Positions 16,511 to 26,544 of a DNA stretch of 64,000 bases are shown here, piece after piece. The notes under the pieces were generated by a model. It did no database searches. It saw only the letters and a list, made by a program, of their open reading frames with translations, and was not told the DNA's origin. The translations under genes were made by a program, and so were the position numbers. Source of the DNA: an uncultured Bacteroides sp. (lineage in GTDB: Bacteria > Bacteroidota > Bacteroidia > Bacteroidales > Bacteroidaceae); the NCBI RefSeq assembly GCF_963678845.1, contig NZ_OY787464.1, positions 1,240,001 to 1,304,000 of the forward strand, written 5' to 3'. Numbering within the stretch: the stretch's first letter is position 1; the number at the start of each line of letters is the position of its first letter.

Positions 16511-18460
16511 CTAATAGCCTGGATTCTGATAAGTTACTTTATCTGCATCGCTCATTTCCATGCCATCGAGTTGACCTTGTGGAATTGGGCGCAGATAGAA
16601 ATTACTTGTAATAGTACGGGTTACTGTTACTGGAGTATGATCTCCATAATTGCTTCCACAAATTTGGTATGTACCAGCAAGTTCTGCCCATTTTTGGGTA
16701 CGTACCAAATCGAACCAACGATAACCTTCTCCATAATATTCACGTGAACGTTCTGACAGAATATAGTTTATGTCAATATTTGCAGGAGTCGCAGCTATCA
16801 TTGCAGCACTATGGTCTTCAACTTTTGCGACATTACCATTGTTACTCCAACGCCACTGACCAGCACGTGCACGAATAACATTAATCAAATCTCTGGCACT
16901 TTGACCAGTAGTAGTCGTTGCACCTTTCACAGCTGCTTCAGCAGCAATAAAATAAAGTTCTGAGAATTTAGCAATATTGAAAGGACGAGTACTTCCTGCA
17001 TTAGGTTGTCCTAATCCGGTACCATTATCTGTGCGGTAAGGTCCAAGTTTCCAAAGTCCCGGATATACTATTCTGCTTATTCCATTTGGTGATATCACAA
17101 AATCCCCTCTACCAGGTAATACACCGGCACCAATGTTGCTCTTGTATGTTGAATTAGAGTAATCAATAGCTGTTGCTGGTTCATCATCAAGGAATGTTAG
17201 AACTGCATCATTCTGTACAATCGGCATATTATTTGCGTTATACAAAGACGCATTAGTTGCACCTGCTCTATTCCAGTTTCCTCTATAAACAGTTGTAAAG
17301 GTACCATCGTATCTGGAATCATTATTCTTATCGGCAAAAGTGTTTTTAATTACATTGATAGTGGGGCACATACGTGTCCATGGACGACCCAATGGTTGTG
17401 TAGCTTCACGTTGAACAGAGCTTACAACCGAGCTCCAATCTGTCTTAGCTGCACTTCTTATGTTTGTATAGTTCCATGTCATCATCCAACCAGCAAAGTT
17501 ATCCGGAGCAGCGCCACTACCAGAAGTAATACTACCTCCATTATATAAATCACTTGATTGTGTGTGATCTGCATACAACAGGATTTCCTTGTTACGATCG
17601 TTTGATCCAACGTTAACATCATAAAAGTTTGCCAATAAACCAAAATTACCAGGATCTGCAATAGCAGCAGTTGCTACGTTATATGCCTGCTGATAATACC
17701 ATTGAGCATTATGTCCATCAGGATCTGTTCTATTACACAATGGATAAGTAGGGATACTATTTGGGTTTTCCAACCACCATCCATATGTCAGGTAAGCTTT
17801 TGACAAATAAAGACGAGCAACAGTTTTAGTTGCACCACCAGTGACACGTCCTGTGGCAGGCAAATCATTTATCGCTGTCAAAAGATCAGGAAATATAGCC
17901 TTTGTATACACCTCTGGTACAGTGTTGCGCACAGAAGTACGATTAGTTGATAAATTAAACTTCAGTTCACCTGCACCCAAATCTAAAGGTACACCACCAA
18001 ATGTCTGTACCAATAAAAAGTAGTCGAACGCACGGAAGAATCTAGCTTCAGCAACCTGGGCATTAGAAATAGTTGCCACAGCTGTTGCATTTTCAATAAC
18101 ACCACTGGCCATATTTATATTAGAGAATGCTGCTCCCCAAAGAGCATCAGAACGGCTACTTGATGAAGTAATCGATCCCACGCCGGAAAGATCCATATCC
18201 TTAAAGTTTGCATCAGCACTCTGGGCATAAGTTACTTCATCGGTACCTGTGAGGCAAGAATTGTAATAGTACCCTTGTCCATATATGTAGCGCAAATGGG
18301 CATACATAGACGTTAAACCTCCCATAATACCTTTCTCTGTTTTGAAATACTCGGGAGTATAAATACTGCGTGGCTGTTCATCCAAAATATCAGAACATCC
18401 CATTAAGGACAATGTAAGCAAAGCTGTTCCTATATATGCTTTTATATTTATTCGTTTCAT
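16511..18460 (-). CDS. SusD/RagB-family outer-membrane glycan-binding lipoprotein
   Basis: A 649-residue surface lipoprotein that caps the SusC transporter and binds glycan. The lipobox is LSLMGC with Cys22. The SusD-like N-terminus (SDILDEQPRSIYTPEYFKTE), TPR-type helices and the C-terminal SusD segment (SERSREYYGEGYRWFDLVRT, ending SDADKVTYQNPGY) are present. At 649 residues it is longer than most SusD proteins (about 500-600). It starts 11 bases after the SusC stop, so the pair is co-transcribed. A xylan-derived ligand is inferred from the neighbouring GH115, GH67 and GH3 genes. Confidence 0.96.
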   Translation of the reverse strand: MKRINIKAYIGTALLTLSLMGCSDILDEQPRSIYTPEYFKTEKGIMGGLTSMYAHLRYIYGQGYYYNSCLTGTDEVTYAQSADANFKDMDLSGVGSITSSSSRSDALWGAAFSNINMASGVIENATAVATISNAQVAEARFFRAFDYFLLVQTFGGVPLDLGAGELKFNLSTNRTSVRNTVPEVYTKAIFPDLLTAINDLPATGRVTGGATKTVARLYLSKAYLTYGWWLENPNSIPTYPLCNRTDPDGHNAQWYYQQAYNVATAAIADPGNFGLLANFYDVNVGSNDRNKEILLYADHTQSSDLYNGGSITSGSGAAPDNFAGWMMTWNYTNIRSAAKTDWSSVVSSVQREATQPLGRPWTRMCPTINVIKNTFADKNNDSRYDGTFTTVYRGNWNRAGATNASLYNANNMPIVQNDAVLTFLDDEPATAIDYSNSTYKSNIGAGVLPGRGDFVISPNGISRIVYPGLWKLGPYRTDNGTGLGQPNAGSTRPFNIAKFSELYFIAAEAAVKGATTTTGQSARDLINVIRARAGQWRWSNNGNVAKVEDHSAAMIAATPANIDINYILSERSREYYGEGYRWFDLVRTQKWAELAGTYQICGSNYGDHTPVTVTRTITSNFYLRPIPQGQLDGMEMSDADKVTYQNPGY

Positions 18461-18471
18461 TATTGTCTTTT

Positions 18472-21400
18472 TTAAAATGTCAAATTAATACCAACCAAGT
18501 AATTACGAGTAGAAGGCGTGTTTGTACCTATAGTAAGCAGACGCTTACTGTAAGATGTTACTGCCGCATTTTCATCACCATATGAGTTGGTTTCAGGATC
18601 CATGCCTGATTCATTTTTATAAGGTGAGAATAGAACAAATGGGTTTTGTACAGTACAGTAAAGACGCAATTTGTCGATACCTGCATTTTTCATCCACCTT
18701 TGATTAAAGTTATACCCAAGTGTAATTGTACGTACCTTCAGATACGATGCACTAAAGTAGCCTAGCGTACTACCAAACTTTGGATTATCACCATCCATCA
18801 GGCCACCAGGTTTTGGATACTTAGCATTGGTATTCTCCGATGTCCAATAATCGACCTTAACATTACCTCTACGTCCAGACAACATATTGAGGTAGCCTGA
18901 TGATCCATAGAGGGTACTAATAAGCGTTCCACCGCTTTTGAAAGCACCAACAACACTCAAATCAAAATTTTTATAAGCAACGCGGGTATTGAAACCACCC
19001 TGAAAATCAGGATCTACATCTATAATCTGACGATCGGCAGGTCCAATTTGTCTTGTAGGTGTTCCATCAGCATTATAATCGCCGGTGTATTTTACCTTAA
19101 TCATACCAACATTTCCTCCCTTTACAAATTTATCTAGATTAGCATCTCCCTCTTGCCACAATCCTACTTTTTGATAATCATAAATACAATTAATAGAATG
19201 ACCAACAAACCACCAGTTACTTTCGTCTCTGTTTGCTCCAGAAGCAAGTTGAACCAACTTATTCTTATTTGAATATACGTTAACACCAGCTTCCCATGTC
19301 CAACCGTTTAGATTGTCCAGAATCACACCATTAAGAGATAATTCAAAACCTTTGTTCTGGGTTTTTCCTATATTGGCCATATAACTAGGGACACCAACAG
19401 TAGAAGGGAGAGAGACACTCAGCAGAACATTATCTGTATTCTGTACATAGTACTCAATTGTACCAGTCAGGCGGTTACCTAGGAGAGCGAAATCCAGTCC
19501 ATAGTTCCATGTTTTAGAGAATTCCCAGCCTAATTTAGGATTAAGTAATTCAGATACGTATAAACCTGTACCGGTTGTAGTGCCAAAGTTGTAAGGACGA
19601 GTAGCTAAAAGTCCAAGCGTTTTGTATGGGTCAACAGATTGGTTTGAAGTTTCTCCATAACCCACACGGAGTTTCAATGCATCTATCACTTTAACATTCT
19701 TCATAAAGGATTCGTTTTTGATATTCCATCCAGCAGATAAAGCAGGATAAGTATGCCATTGTTGTCCTTTAGCAAGTCTTGAAGAACCGTCAGAACGGAA
19801 TGTTGCGCTAATCATATAACGATTATCATAAGAATACATAGCACGTCCCATCCATGACATCAAACCGCTCACTTGATAGGCTTGATTATTGGGATCAACC
19901 GTAATTTCTCCTTGTGCACGTCCTAAATTATAGAACTGGAAAGCATCAGCCGGAATATCCTTTGCCGACATTTGTGAACTATTATAGCGGGTTTGCTCAG
20001 CAGAGTACATAGCTACAACATTCAATTGATGTTTCTGAGCAAAAGTACGGTCATAAGTCACTAGGTTTTCAACAGCCCAGTTTGTGGTAAGTGAGTTACT
20101 AACAGAAGCAGTTGAAACAGTTGTAGGATTAACTGCGAAAACTCCCTGTCCTGTGTAGTTACCACTGTTGCTTTGTCGGTAGTTCAAACCAATATTGGTG
20201 CGATATTTTAATCCCTCTACACCTGGAATTTTCATCTCACCGTATATAGTGTTATAGGAACCAAGAGCCTTGGTCTGATCTATCCACTGGTCACCTAAAT
20301 TATCTATACTTTTTCTTGTTAATACCCAGTTTTCATCTAGTGGCATCTTTACGGTTCTTTTCAATGTGCCATCTTCGTTATATGGGTTAGAAATAGCTGA
20401 AGTACTTATATTACCGTAAATTCCTAAGTTGCCTCCATTATTAAGAGAAAAGTTATTATTTGTAGTGAAACCAAAACGGAAATATTTGCCAACTTCCTGA
20501 TCAAGAGAACCACGTACAGAATAGCGGGTGTAATTCTGGCCTGGCAGCACAGCTTCATCTTTATAGTAACCTGCACCAAAACTGTAATTACTCTTTTCTG
20601 TTCCACCTGAAATTGCTAAATCGTGGCTTGTTACCTGAGCTGTTCTATAATACATGTCTTGCCAATCAGTATTTATATTATCCGCTTCATCAATACCGTT
20701 TGTATACTTTCCAGCAGCAGCACGAAGTTTGACAAATTCCGGTCCATTCATCATAGGAAATTTGCCAAATACTTCTTTCAAACCATAATAACTATTATAG
20801 CTAAGCTTTGCTTTTGCTCCTTTACTTCCTTTGTTGGATGTTACCAAAATAACACCGTTAGCACCACGCGAACCATAAATGGCTGTTGCCGATGCATCCT
20901 TCAGGATATCAATACTTTTGATATCACTAGGACTGATGTCGCCAATAGACCCGGCAAAAGGAAGACCGTCAAGTACAATCAATGGGTCGTTACTTGCATT
21001 CAGCGAACGAGTACCACGAACACGGATCTGCATTGAAGCACCTGGTTTAGATGATGTTTGTGACATATCCACACCTGCTACACGTCCTTGTAAAGCTTGT
21101 GATATATTGGATGATGGAACATCTCGCATCACATCTCCTTTTACAGAAGCAACAGAACCTGTTACAGACTCTTTACGTTGAGAGCCATAACCGATAACAA
21201 CAACTTCTTCGAGAGTTTTACTGTCTTCTTTTAAAGTTACAATCATTTTTGTACGGCCATCAACCGGAACAGTCTGATTAATGTAACCAACAAAAGAAAA
21301 TATAAGCTTCGCATTACTATTTACTTTAATAGTAAAGTTTCCATCAAGATCTGTAACGGTTCCATTATTAGCTCCGGCATCTCGTACATTAACGCCTAAA

Positions 21401-21525
21401 AGCGGTTCACCATTTGCGTCTTTTACAAGACCTTTCACTGTTATGTTCTGGGAAAAGGCCCAAAGCGGGATAATACAAAATAGGAATAAAAGCCCTAAAG
21501 GCTTCGTTAAATAAGTGTTTCTCAT
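18472..21525 (-). CDS. SusC/RagA-family TonB-dependent outer-membrane transporter
   Basis: A 1017-residue outer-membrane oligosaccharide importer. The signal peptide (ending LWAFSQ) is followed by a carboxypeptidase-like regulatory domain (ITVKGLVKDANGEPLLGVNV), the SusC signature before the plug (EEVVVIGYGSQRKESVTGSV), the plug domain (LQGRVAGVDMSQ, SRGANGVILVTSNKG) and a long beta-barrel ending with aromatic TPSTRNYLVGINLTF. It is the first gene of the glucuronoxylan operon and is transcribed divergently from its HTCS regulator. Import of glucuronoxylo-oligosaccharides is inferred from context. Confidence 0.97.
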   Translation of the reverse strand: MRNTYLTKPLGLLFLFCIIPLWAFSQNITVKGLVKDANGEPLLGVNVRDAGANNGTVTDLDGNFTIKVNSNAKLIFSFVGYINQTVPVDGRTKMIVTLKEDSKTLEEVVVIGYGSQRKESVTGSVASVKGDVMRDVPSSNISQALQGRVAGVDMSQTSSKPGASMQIRVRGTRSLNASNDPLIVLDGLPFAGSIGDISPSDIKSIDILKDASATAIYGSRGANGVILVTSNKGSKGAKAKLSYNSYYGLKEVFGKFPMMNGPEFVKLRAAAGKYTNGIDEADNINTDWQDMYYRTAQVTSHDLAISGGTEKSNYSFGAGYYKDEAVLPGQNYTRYSVRGSLDQEVGKYFRFGFTTNNNFSLNNGGNLGIYGNISTSAISNPYNEDGTLKRTVKMPLDENWVLTRKSIDNLGDQWIDQTKALGSYNTIYGEMKIPGVEGLKYRTNIGLNYRQSNSGNYTGQGVFAVNPTTVSTASVSNSLTTNWAVENLVTYDRTFAQKHQLNVVAMYSAEQTRYNSSQMSAKDIPADAFQFYNLGRAQGEITVDPNNQAYQVSGLMSWMGRAMYSYDNRYMISATFRSDGSSRLAKGQQWHTYPALSAGWNIKNESFMKNVKVIDALKLRVGYGETSNQSVDPYKTLGLLATRPYNFGTTTGTGLYVSELLNPKLGWEFSKTWNYGLDFALLGNRLTGTIEYYVQNTDNVLLSVSLPSTVGVPSYMANIGKTQNKGFELSLNGVILDNLNGWTWEAGVNVYSNKNKLVQLASGANRDESNWWFVGHSINCIYDYQKVGLWQEGDANLDKFVKGGNVGMIKVKYTGDYNADGTPTRQIGPADRQIIDVDPDFQGGFNTRVAYKNFDLSVVGAFKSGGTLISTLYGSSGYLNMLSGRRGNVKVDYWTSENTNAKYPKPGGLMDGDNPKFGSTLGYFSASYLKVRTITLGYNFNQRWMKNAGIDKLRLYCTVQNPFVLFSPYKNESGMDPETNSYGDENAAVTSYSKRLLTIGTNTPSTRNYLVGINLTF

Positions 21526-21652
21526 AATAAAAATCCATTTTAGTGATTAGTAATGAATAATTTTTCTTTTAAATTAAAGAATAATCAAAAGGTTTTTCAG
21601 GTTTTCATACATTTATAATTTTAGATATTCAACAATTGTTTCCTCAATGGTA

Positions 21653-21660
21653 CAAAGGTA
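21653..21660 (-). promoter_or_regulatory. Predicted -7 box of the SusC operon
   Basis: The minus strand reads TACCTTTG, a full TAnnTTTG match, placing the transcript start near 21645 with a leader of about 120 bases before SusC. No good -33 box is seen at the normal distance, as expected for a promoter needing an activator. The HTCS half-sites lie 50-100 bases upstream. Confidence 0.6.
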
Positions 21661-21712
21661 ATGTAATAAGCTTTATCGCATTTAAAATTGAGTATCCTAA
21701 ACTTGATACATC

Positions 21713-21760
21713 GTTACATCTTTGCATAGACTGGTAACAATTTATATCGTACTGGTAACA
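21713..21760. promoter_or_regulatory. Probable HTCS operator: three half-sites at 21-bp spacing
   Basis: GTTACA (21713-21718), GTAACA (21734-21739) and GTAACA (21755-21760) are direct repeats exactly 21 bases apart. The last two extend to the identical ten-mer ACTGGTAACA. AraC-family domains bind direct repeats on one helix face with about this spacing. The sites lie in the 307-base divergent region between the SusC operon and its HTCS gene, upstream of the SusC -7 box and just before the HTCS -33 box, so they could control both. Confidence 0.65.
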
Positions 21761-21774
21761 TTAAGCTATATTTC

Positions 21775-21805
21775 TTGCTATATTTTATTTATTTCTATAA
21801 ATTTG
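21775..21805 (+). promoter_or_regulatory. Predicted promoter of the HTCS gene
   Basis: A TTG at 21775-21777 is followed after 20 bases by TAAATTTG at 21798-21805, matching the Bacteroides -33/-7 pattern. The transcript would start near 21812, about 20 bases before the HTCS start codon. Confidence 0.65.
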
Positions 21806-21832
21806 TATCGAATCTAGTTTGAAAAACAAATT

Positions 21833-24800
21833 ATGAAAAAGACAACAACATTCTTTTTTCTTATAATCATATTTATATCTGTATCAAATAAGTGCTTCGC
21901 TCAGGTAGAAAAATTCTATTCTACAGAAAAAGATATATCAAACAGTTTAATCAATAAAATCTACCAGGACAAGAAAGGATTTATATGGATTGCAACTGAA
22001 GATGGACTAAATAAATACGACGGAACAAAGTTTACCATATATAAGAATATATCCAAAGACAACACATCGTTGAAAAACAACTATGTGAAGACTATGTATG
22101 AAGATACTCAGGGACGTTTCTGGATAGCCTGTATCAACGGATTACTTTTATATAACCGCGCCAAAGATTCTTTTAAAGAAATTGAAGCATTCAGAGGTAG
22201 TCAGACTATTCATCCACAAGTAACATCTATCATTGAATCTAAATATGGTGATATCTGGATGACAACTTCCGGTGAAGGTCTTGTCTCAATAAAAAGAGGG
22301 AGCAATAAATGTACTACAGAAACAAATATATCCAGAAACTTATGCAGTCCTTTCCTAACTTATGTTTTTGAAGACTCTAAACATCAGCTATGGGTTGCAT
22401 CTGAAAATAAAGGATTAAATGTATATAACCCTTTTACGAAAAAGACCAGATGGTTTGGTTCACCTAGCGCTATTACAAATAATAATGTATCTTGCTTATG
22501 CGAAGATAAAACGGGAAATATATTTATCGGAACTCTTTCCGGGGGGTTGAACTTATACAATCCTAAAACTAGAAGAATATCAGCTATACCTTATAAAAGC
22601 TTATCAACCAAACTCAGAATTAAATCACTCCTCATTAACAATCGCGGAGAACTACTTATCGGAACCGACGGACAGGGTCTTAAAATCTACAATTATTCAA
22701 AGAACGTCATTGATGATTATGAGATTAACACCACACTATTTGATTTCTCTCAGGCAAAGGTTCACTCTATACTAGAGGACAAAGCAGGAAATCTTTGGAC
22801 CGGACTTTTTCAGAAAGGAGTTTATTTCATTCCAAGTAACTCCAATAAATTCAATTACTTTGGATACAGATCACTTAAACAGAATAATATAGGCTCAAGC
22901 TGTGTGATGTCTATTTTCAAAGATAAAAATAGTACTATATGGGTTGGAACGGATAATGATGGATTATATGGTATAAGTGACAATGGAAAAAAAGCAACAC
23001 ATTATACTCAGACCAATAATATTGCTTCCGTATCAAACACTATTATGAGTATTTTCGAGGATTCGAATAAGACTCTATGGCTTGGTTCATACATTAACGG
23101 GCTGGAGCAGTTTAACAGAGCTACCAATACTTGTTTGTACACAAAAGATTTGTTCCCAAATGAAAAAGATGTCCCTAACGACAGAGTATCATGTATTTCT
23201 GAAGACAGGAATAAGAACTTATGGATCGGGACTTACGGATATGGTATATACAGTCTAAACCTGAAAACAAATAAATTAACACATCATCCGTCAAAGGTTG
23301 ACGATAAGGACTTAAGGATTAACAGAGTTCCGAGTAACTGGGTAAATTGTGTTATTGCCGATAGTGAAGGACTTATATGGATAGGAACCTACAAAGGAGT
23401 GTGCTGTTACAATCCCGAGAAAAAGACATACGTAACTTATTCAAGCGATAAGAATCTGTTGCCGGGAGATGTTGTGTTCACTCTTCTGGAAGATTCTTTT
23501 CACAAGATTTGGATAGGTACAACCGAGGGACTTGCTTGTTTTGATAAGAGAACAAAAGCTTTCACACACTACACAATCAATGACGGATTGCCTAGTAACG
23601 TTATTTGTTCCATGTTTGAGGATGAGAAAAAGAACCTTTGGCTTAGTACTCATTATGGCATATCAAAGTTTGTTCCTTCGCAAAAGAAGTTTATTAATTA
23701 CTATTCATTCGATGGATTGCAGAGCAACGAGTTTTATCGGGGAGCTGGATTCCAGTCGGCTGATGGACAGATTTTCTTTGGCGGTATTAAAGGCATCACC
23801 CACTTCTATCCGAAAGAAATTGTAGACCGGGTTACCCGGCTAACTGTATTTATTACCGACCTCTATATATTTGAAAAGCCTGTAAGAGAAGGCGATAAAT
23901 CCGGAAGCAACAATATTATTTCAAAAGCTGTAATAGATGAGGATAAGTTTGTTCTTTCCTATAAGGATAATGCATTTAGCTTTGAATTATCGGTATTGAA
24001 TTATAGTAATCCGGAACGTATTGTTTACGAGTATCAGATGGAAGGACTTAATAAAGACTGGATCAGCACCCGCCCCGGAATGAACCGAGCCAGCTTCACC
24101 AACCTGAGCCCTGGAACCTATAAGTTCAGATTCAGAGCCCGTAACAATGATAATATTTCAGAGACAAAAGAAGTAACAATCATTATAACTCCTCCCTGGT
24201 ATCAGTCATGGTGGGCAAAAATTATTTATGCATTGCTCATCTGTCAACTGATTTATGGCATAGTTGTATACATAAAATCTCGTTTCCGTCACAAACAAGA
24301 GATGATGAAAAGAGAACATGCTGAGCAGATTAACGAAGCCAAGCTACAGTTCTTTATAAACATTTCTCATGAGATACGTACTCCGATGACTCTTATCATC
24401 AATCCATTGGAAAAACTGATTACAGAAAATAAGGATATGGAGGTACAAAAAACTTATCTGATGATTTACCGGAATGCACAACGAATTCTTCGTCTCATTA
24501 ATCAGCTGATGGATATTCGTAAACTGGACAAAGGACAAATGCACCTGAAGTTCAGAGAGACAGATATTGTAGGGTTCATTGATGACCTTATGACAACTTT
24601 TGAATATCAGGCACAAAGGAAAAATATCCAATTCTCATTTAATCATAAAGACGAAGATCTGAAAGCATGGATAGACCTCAATAACTTTGATAAAATATTG
24701 CTCAACATTCTGTCGAATGCATTCAAATATACGCCCGAAAACGGAGAGATTAAAGTGGAGCTCTCTACAGGAAAAGATGAATCAGCAAAGGGAGCGTTAA

Positions 24801-25972
24801 GAAAATACTTCGAAATTGTAATCAGTGACAACGGCATTGGAATTGATAGCGGCCAGATAGAAAAGATATTCGAACGCTTCTATCAGATAAACAATGACCT
24901 GACCAATTCAAACTTCGGAACTGGTATTGGTTTGCATCTGTCCCGTTCACTGGTTGAGCTTCATCATGGAACAATTAAAGCTGAGAATAGAGAAGAAGGC
25001 CCTGGAAGCAGATTTATTGTACGCCTGCCATTGGGCTGCGACCATTTAAATGCTGACGAATTTGAGAATCCCGAAGATTCTGAATCGGCTGTTCCGGCAA
25101 GCACTCACTACTCGGTGATAAATCCTGTTGATCAGTTTGAGATGGAAAGTAAGACCAAGAATAAAAAAATCAAGCCTAGAACCCATTTCAAGGTGCTGGT
25201 TGTTGAAGATGAATTCGAAATACGGCAATATATTAAAGAAGAACTATCCGGCGAATACAAAATAAGCGAATGCTGTAACGGCAAAGAAGCTCTTGAAATG
25301 GCTTTAAAAGAAATGCCAGATTTAATAATCAGTGATGTAATGATGCCTGAAATGGACGGAATAACTCTTTGCAGAAAAATAAAACAGAATATCAATATAA
25401 GTCATATCCCTATTATTCTGCTTACTGCCAAATCAAAAAACGAAGATAAAATTGAAGGACTAGAGATTGGTGCAGATGCTTACATTGTGAAGCCGTTTAA
25501 TACCGATTTGCTAAAAAGTACTGTTCAGAATCTTATTGAGAATAGAGAGCGACTAAAAAACAAGTTCACAGGCAACGAACAGCAACAAACTAAGATTCAG
25601 AAGATTGAAATGAAATCGTCTGACGAAATTCTTATCGAAAAAGTAATGAAAGTTATTAATGATAACCTAACAGATCCGAACCTGAATGTGGAAATGCTTG
25701 CCGGACATGTGGGAATGAGCCGTGTACACATGCACAGAAAGCTAAAAGAACTGACTAACCAGTCGGCCCGTGATTTCATTAAGGGCATCCGATTGAAACA
25801 GGCAGCATCACTCCTTGCAAGCAAGAAACTAAGTATATCTGAGGTAGCCTATGCCACGGGATATACTAACCTTTCACATTTCTCGAACTCTTTCCGGGAA
25901 TTCTTTGGCGTTTCTCCGAAGGAATACGCTACAGACCATGCTTCCGATGAGGAAAAGAAGGAAATACCTTAG
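21833..25972 (+). CDS. Hybrid two-component system regulator (HTCS)
   Basis: A 1379-residue protein joining sensor, kinase, receiver and DNA-binding output. The signal sequence (residues 1-23) precedes about 14 Reg_prop propeller repeats (KIYQDKKGFIWIATEDGLNK) and a Y_Y_Y domain near 700-785, which together form the periplasmic sensor. One membrane helix lies at about 793-815. The HisKA phospho-acceptor is His846 (FINISHEIRTP), followed by an ATPase domain with the N and G boxes (LLNILSNAFKYTP, ISDNGIGI). The receiver has Asp1168 (ISDVMMPEMDG), and an AraC-type HTH ends the protein (residues about 1275-1370). It very likely senses a xylan-derived oligosaccharide and activates the divergent SusC operon. 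Family identity is certain; the ligand is inferred. Confidence 0.98.
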   Translation: MKKTTTFFFLIIIFISVSNKCFAQVEKFYSTEKDISNSLINKIYQDKKGFIWIATEDGLNKYDGTKFTIYKNISKDNTSLKNNYVKTMYEDTQGRFWIACINGLLLYNRAKDSFKEIEAFRGSQTIHPQVTSIIESKYGDIWMTTSGEGLVSIKRGSNKCTTETNISRNLCSPFLTYVFEDSKHQLWVASENKGLNVYNPFTKKTRWFGSPSAITNNNVSCLCEDKTGNIFIGTLSGGLNLYNPKTRRISAIPYKSLSTKLRIKSLLINNRGELLIGTDGQGLKIYNYSKNVIDDYEINTTLFDFSQAKVHSILEDKAGNLWTGLFQKGVYFIPSNSNKFNYFGYRSLKQNNIGSSCVMSIFKDKNSTIWVGTDNDGLYGISDNGKKATHYTQTNNIASVSNTIMSIFEDSNKTLWLGSYINGLEQFNRATNTCLYTKDLFPNEKDVPNDRVSCISEDRNKNLWIGTYGYGIYSLNLKTNKLTHHPSKVDDKDLRINRVPSNWVNCVIADSEGLIWIGTYKGVCCYNPEKKTYVTYSSDKNLLPGDVVFTLLEDSFHKIWIGTTEGLACFDKRTKAFTHYTINDGLPSNVICSMFEDEKKNLWLSTHYGISKFVPSQKKFINYYSFDGLQSNEFYRGAGFQSADGQIFFGGIKGITHFYPKEIVDRVTRLTVFITDLYIFEKPVREGDKSGSNNIISKAVIDEDKFVLSYKDNAFSFELSVLNYSNPERIVYEYQMEGLNKDWISTRPGMNRASFTNLSPGTYKFRFRARNNDNISETKEVTIIITPPWYQSWWAKIIYALLICQLIYGIVVYIKSRFRHKQEMMKREHAEQINEAKLQFFINISHEIRTPMTLIINPLEKLITENKDMEVQKTYLMIYRNAQRILRLINQLMDIRKLDKGQMHLKFRETDIVGFIDDLMTTFEYQAQRKNIQFSFNHKDEDLKAWIDLNNFDKILLNILSNAFKYTPENGEIKVELSTGKDESAKGALRKYFEIVISDNGIGIDSGQIEKIFERFYQINNDLTNSNFGTGIGLHLSRSLVELHHGTIKAENREEGPGSRFIVRLPLGCDHLNADEFENPEDSESAVPASTHYSVINPVDQFEMESKTKNKKIKPRTHFKVLVVEDEFEIRQYIKEELSGEYKISECCNGKEALEMALKEMPDLIISDVMMPEMDGITLCRKIKQNINISHIPIILLTAKSKNEDKIEGLEIGADAYIVKPFNTDLLKSTVQNLIENRERLKNKFTGNEQQQTKIQKIEMKSSDEILIEKVMKVINDNLTDPNLNVEMLAGHVGMSRVHMHRKLKELTNQSARDFIKGIRLKQAASLLASKKLSISEVAYATGYTNLSHFSNSFREFFGVSPKEYATDHASDEEKKEIP

Positions 25973-26061
25973 TTTTTCTTTTGATCATTAAAGTGCACTA
26001 AATGCAGTAAGGATAGGGATATTATTTAAAATAGGTATTGTTAATCAATCCTTTAGAAATG

Positions 26062-26195
26062 CTAGGTGGCAGAGGTGGCAGTAAAAAAGCCTTTTTTATC
26101 CTCCCAGAAATAAAAATTTGAAAAATCCGCAAAATGCAGAATTTTCAAATTTCTATTTTCAGAACCGAAAAAAGTATTATTTTCCTGCCACCTCT
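26062..26195. repeat. REP-like palindromic element, copy 1
   Basis: The left end is a doubled 9-mer, GGTGGCAGA then GGTGGCAGT (26065-26082). Outer arms AGAGGTGGCAG (26071-26081) and CTGCCACCTCT (26185-26195) are perfect inverted repeats. Inside, AAATTTGAAAA (26114-26124) pairs with TTTTCAAATTT (26142-26152) around TCCGCAAAATGCAGA. The core (CCAGAAATAAAA..., CCGCAAAA, TGCAGAATTTTCA, CAGAAC, GAAAAAAG) is shared with copy 2 at 27890-28026, while the arms differ. Confidence 0.75.
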
Positions 26196-26345
26196 TCTAT
26201 GTTGTAATCCAAATTATAAGAGTATTATTAATATTTATTATACTTTTTATTAGCTTTGTAATCAGGAAGTTGAAAAGGAAACAAGCTCTGCTGAGGAGCA
26301 ACTTGCCAGCAATAAACTTCCTGCGTTACGCTGTAACATCATTTT

Positions 26346-26379
26346 GAGGGGACAGTCTGTATGATTTTCCCCTCTTTTT
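26346..26379 (+). terminator. Hairpin with T tract
   Basis: GAGGGGA (26346-26352) pairs with TCCCCTC (26368-26374), followed by TTTTT. It resembles an intrinsic terminator on the plus strand but lies far from the HTCS stop. It may belong to a lost gene. Confidence 0.6.
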
Positions 26380-26544
26380 ATGTTACAGATATCGCTATAT
26401 GGCTAGAAAAACCTATTATACATGTTTCTCTAGTCTCAATAATAATTAGTAAATTCCTATATAAAACAACCTTCTATAAGTAGTTCTAACTGATTCTTTC
26501 AGTTTCTACATAATCCTTTTCAGTTCAATAGGAAAGAGGCCGCA

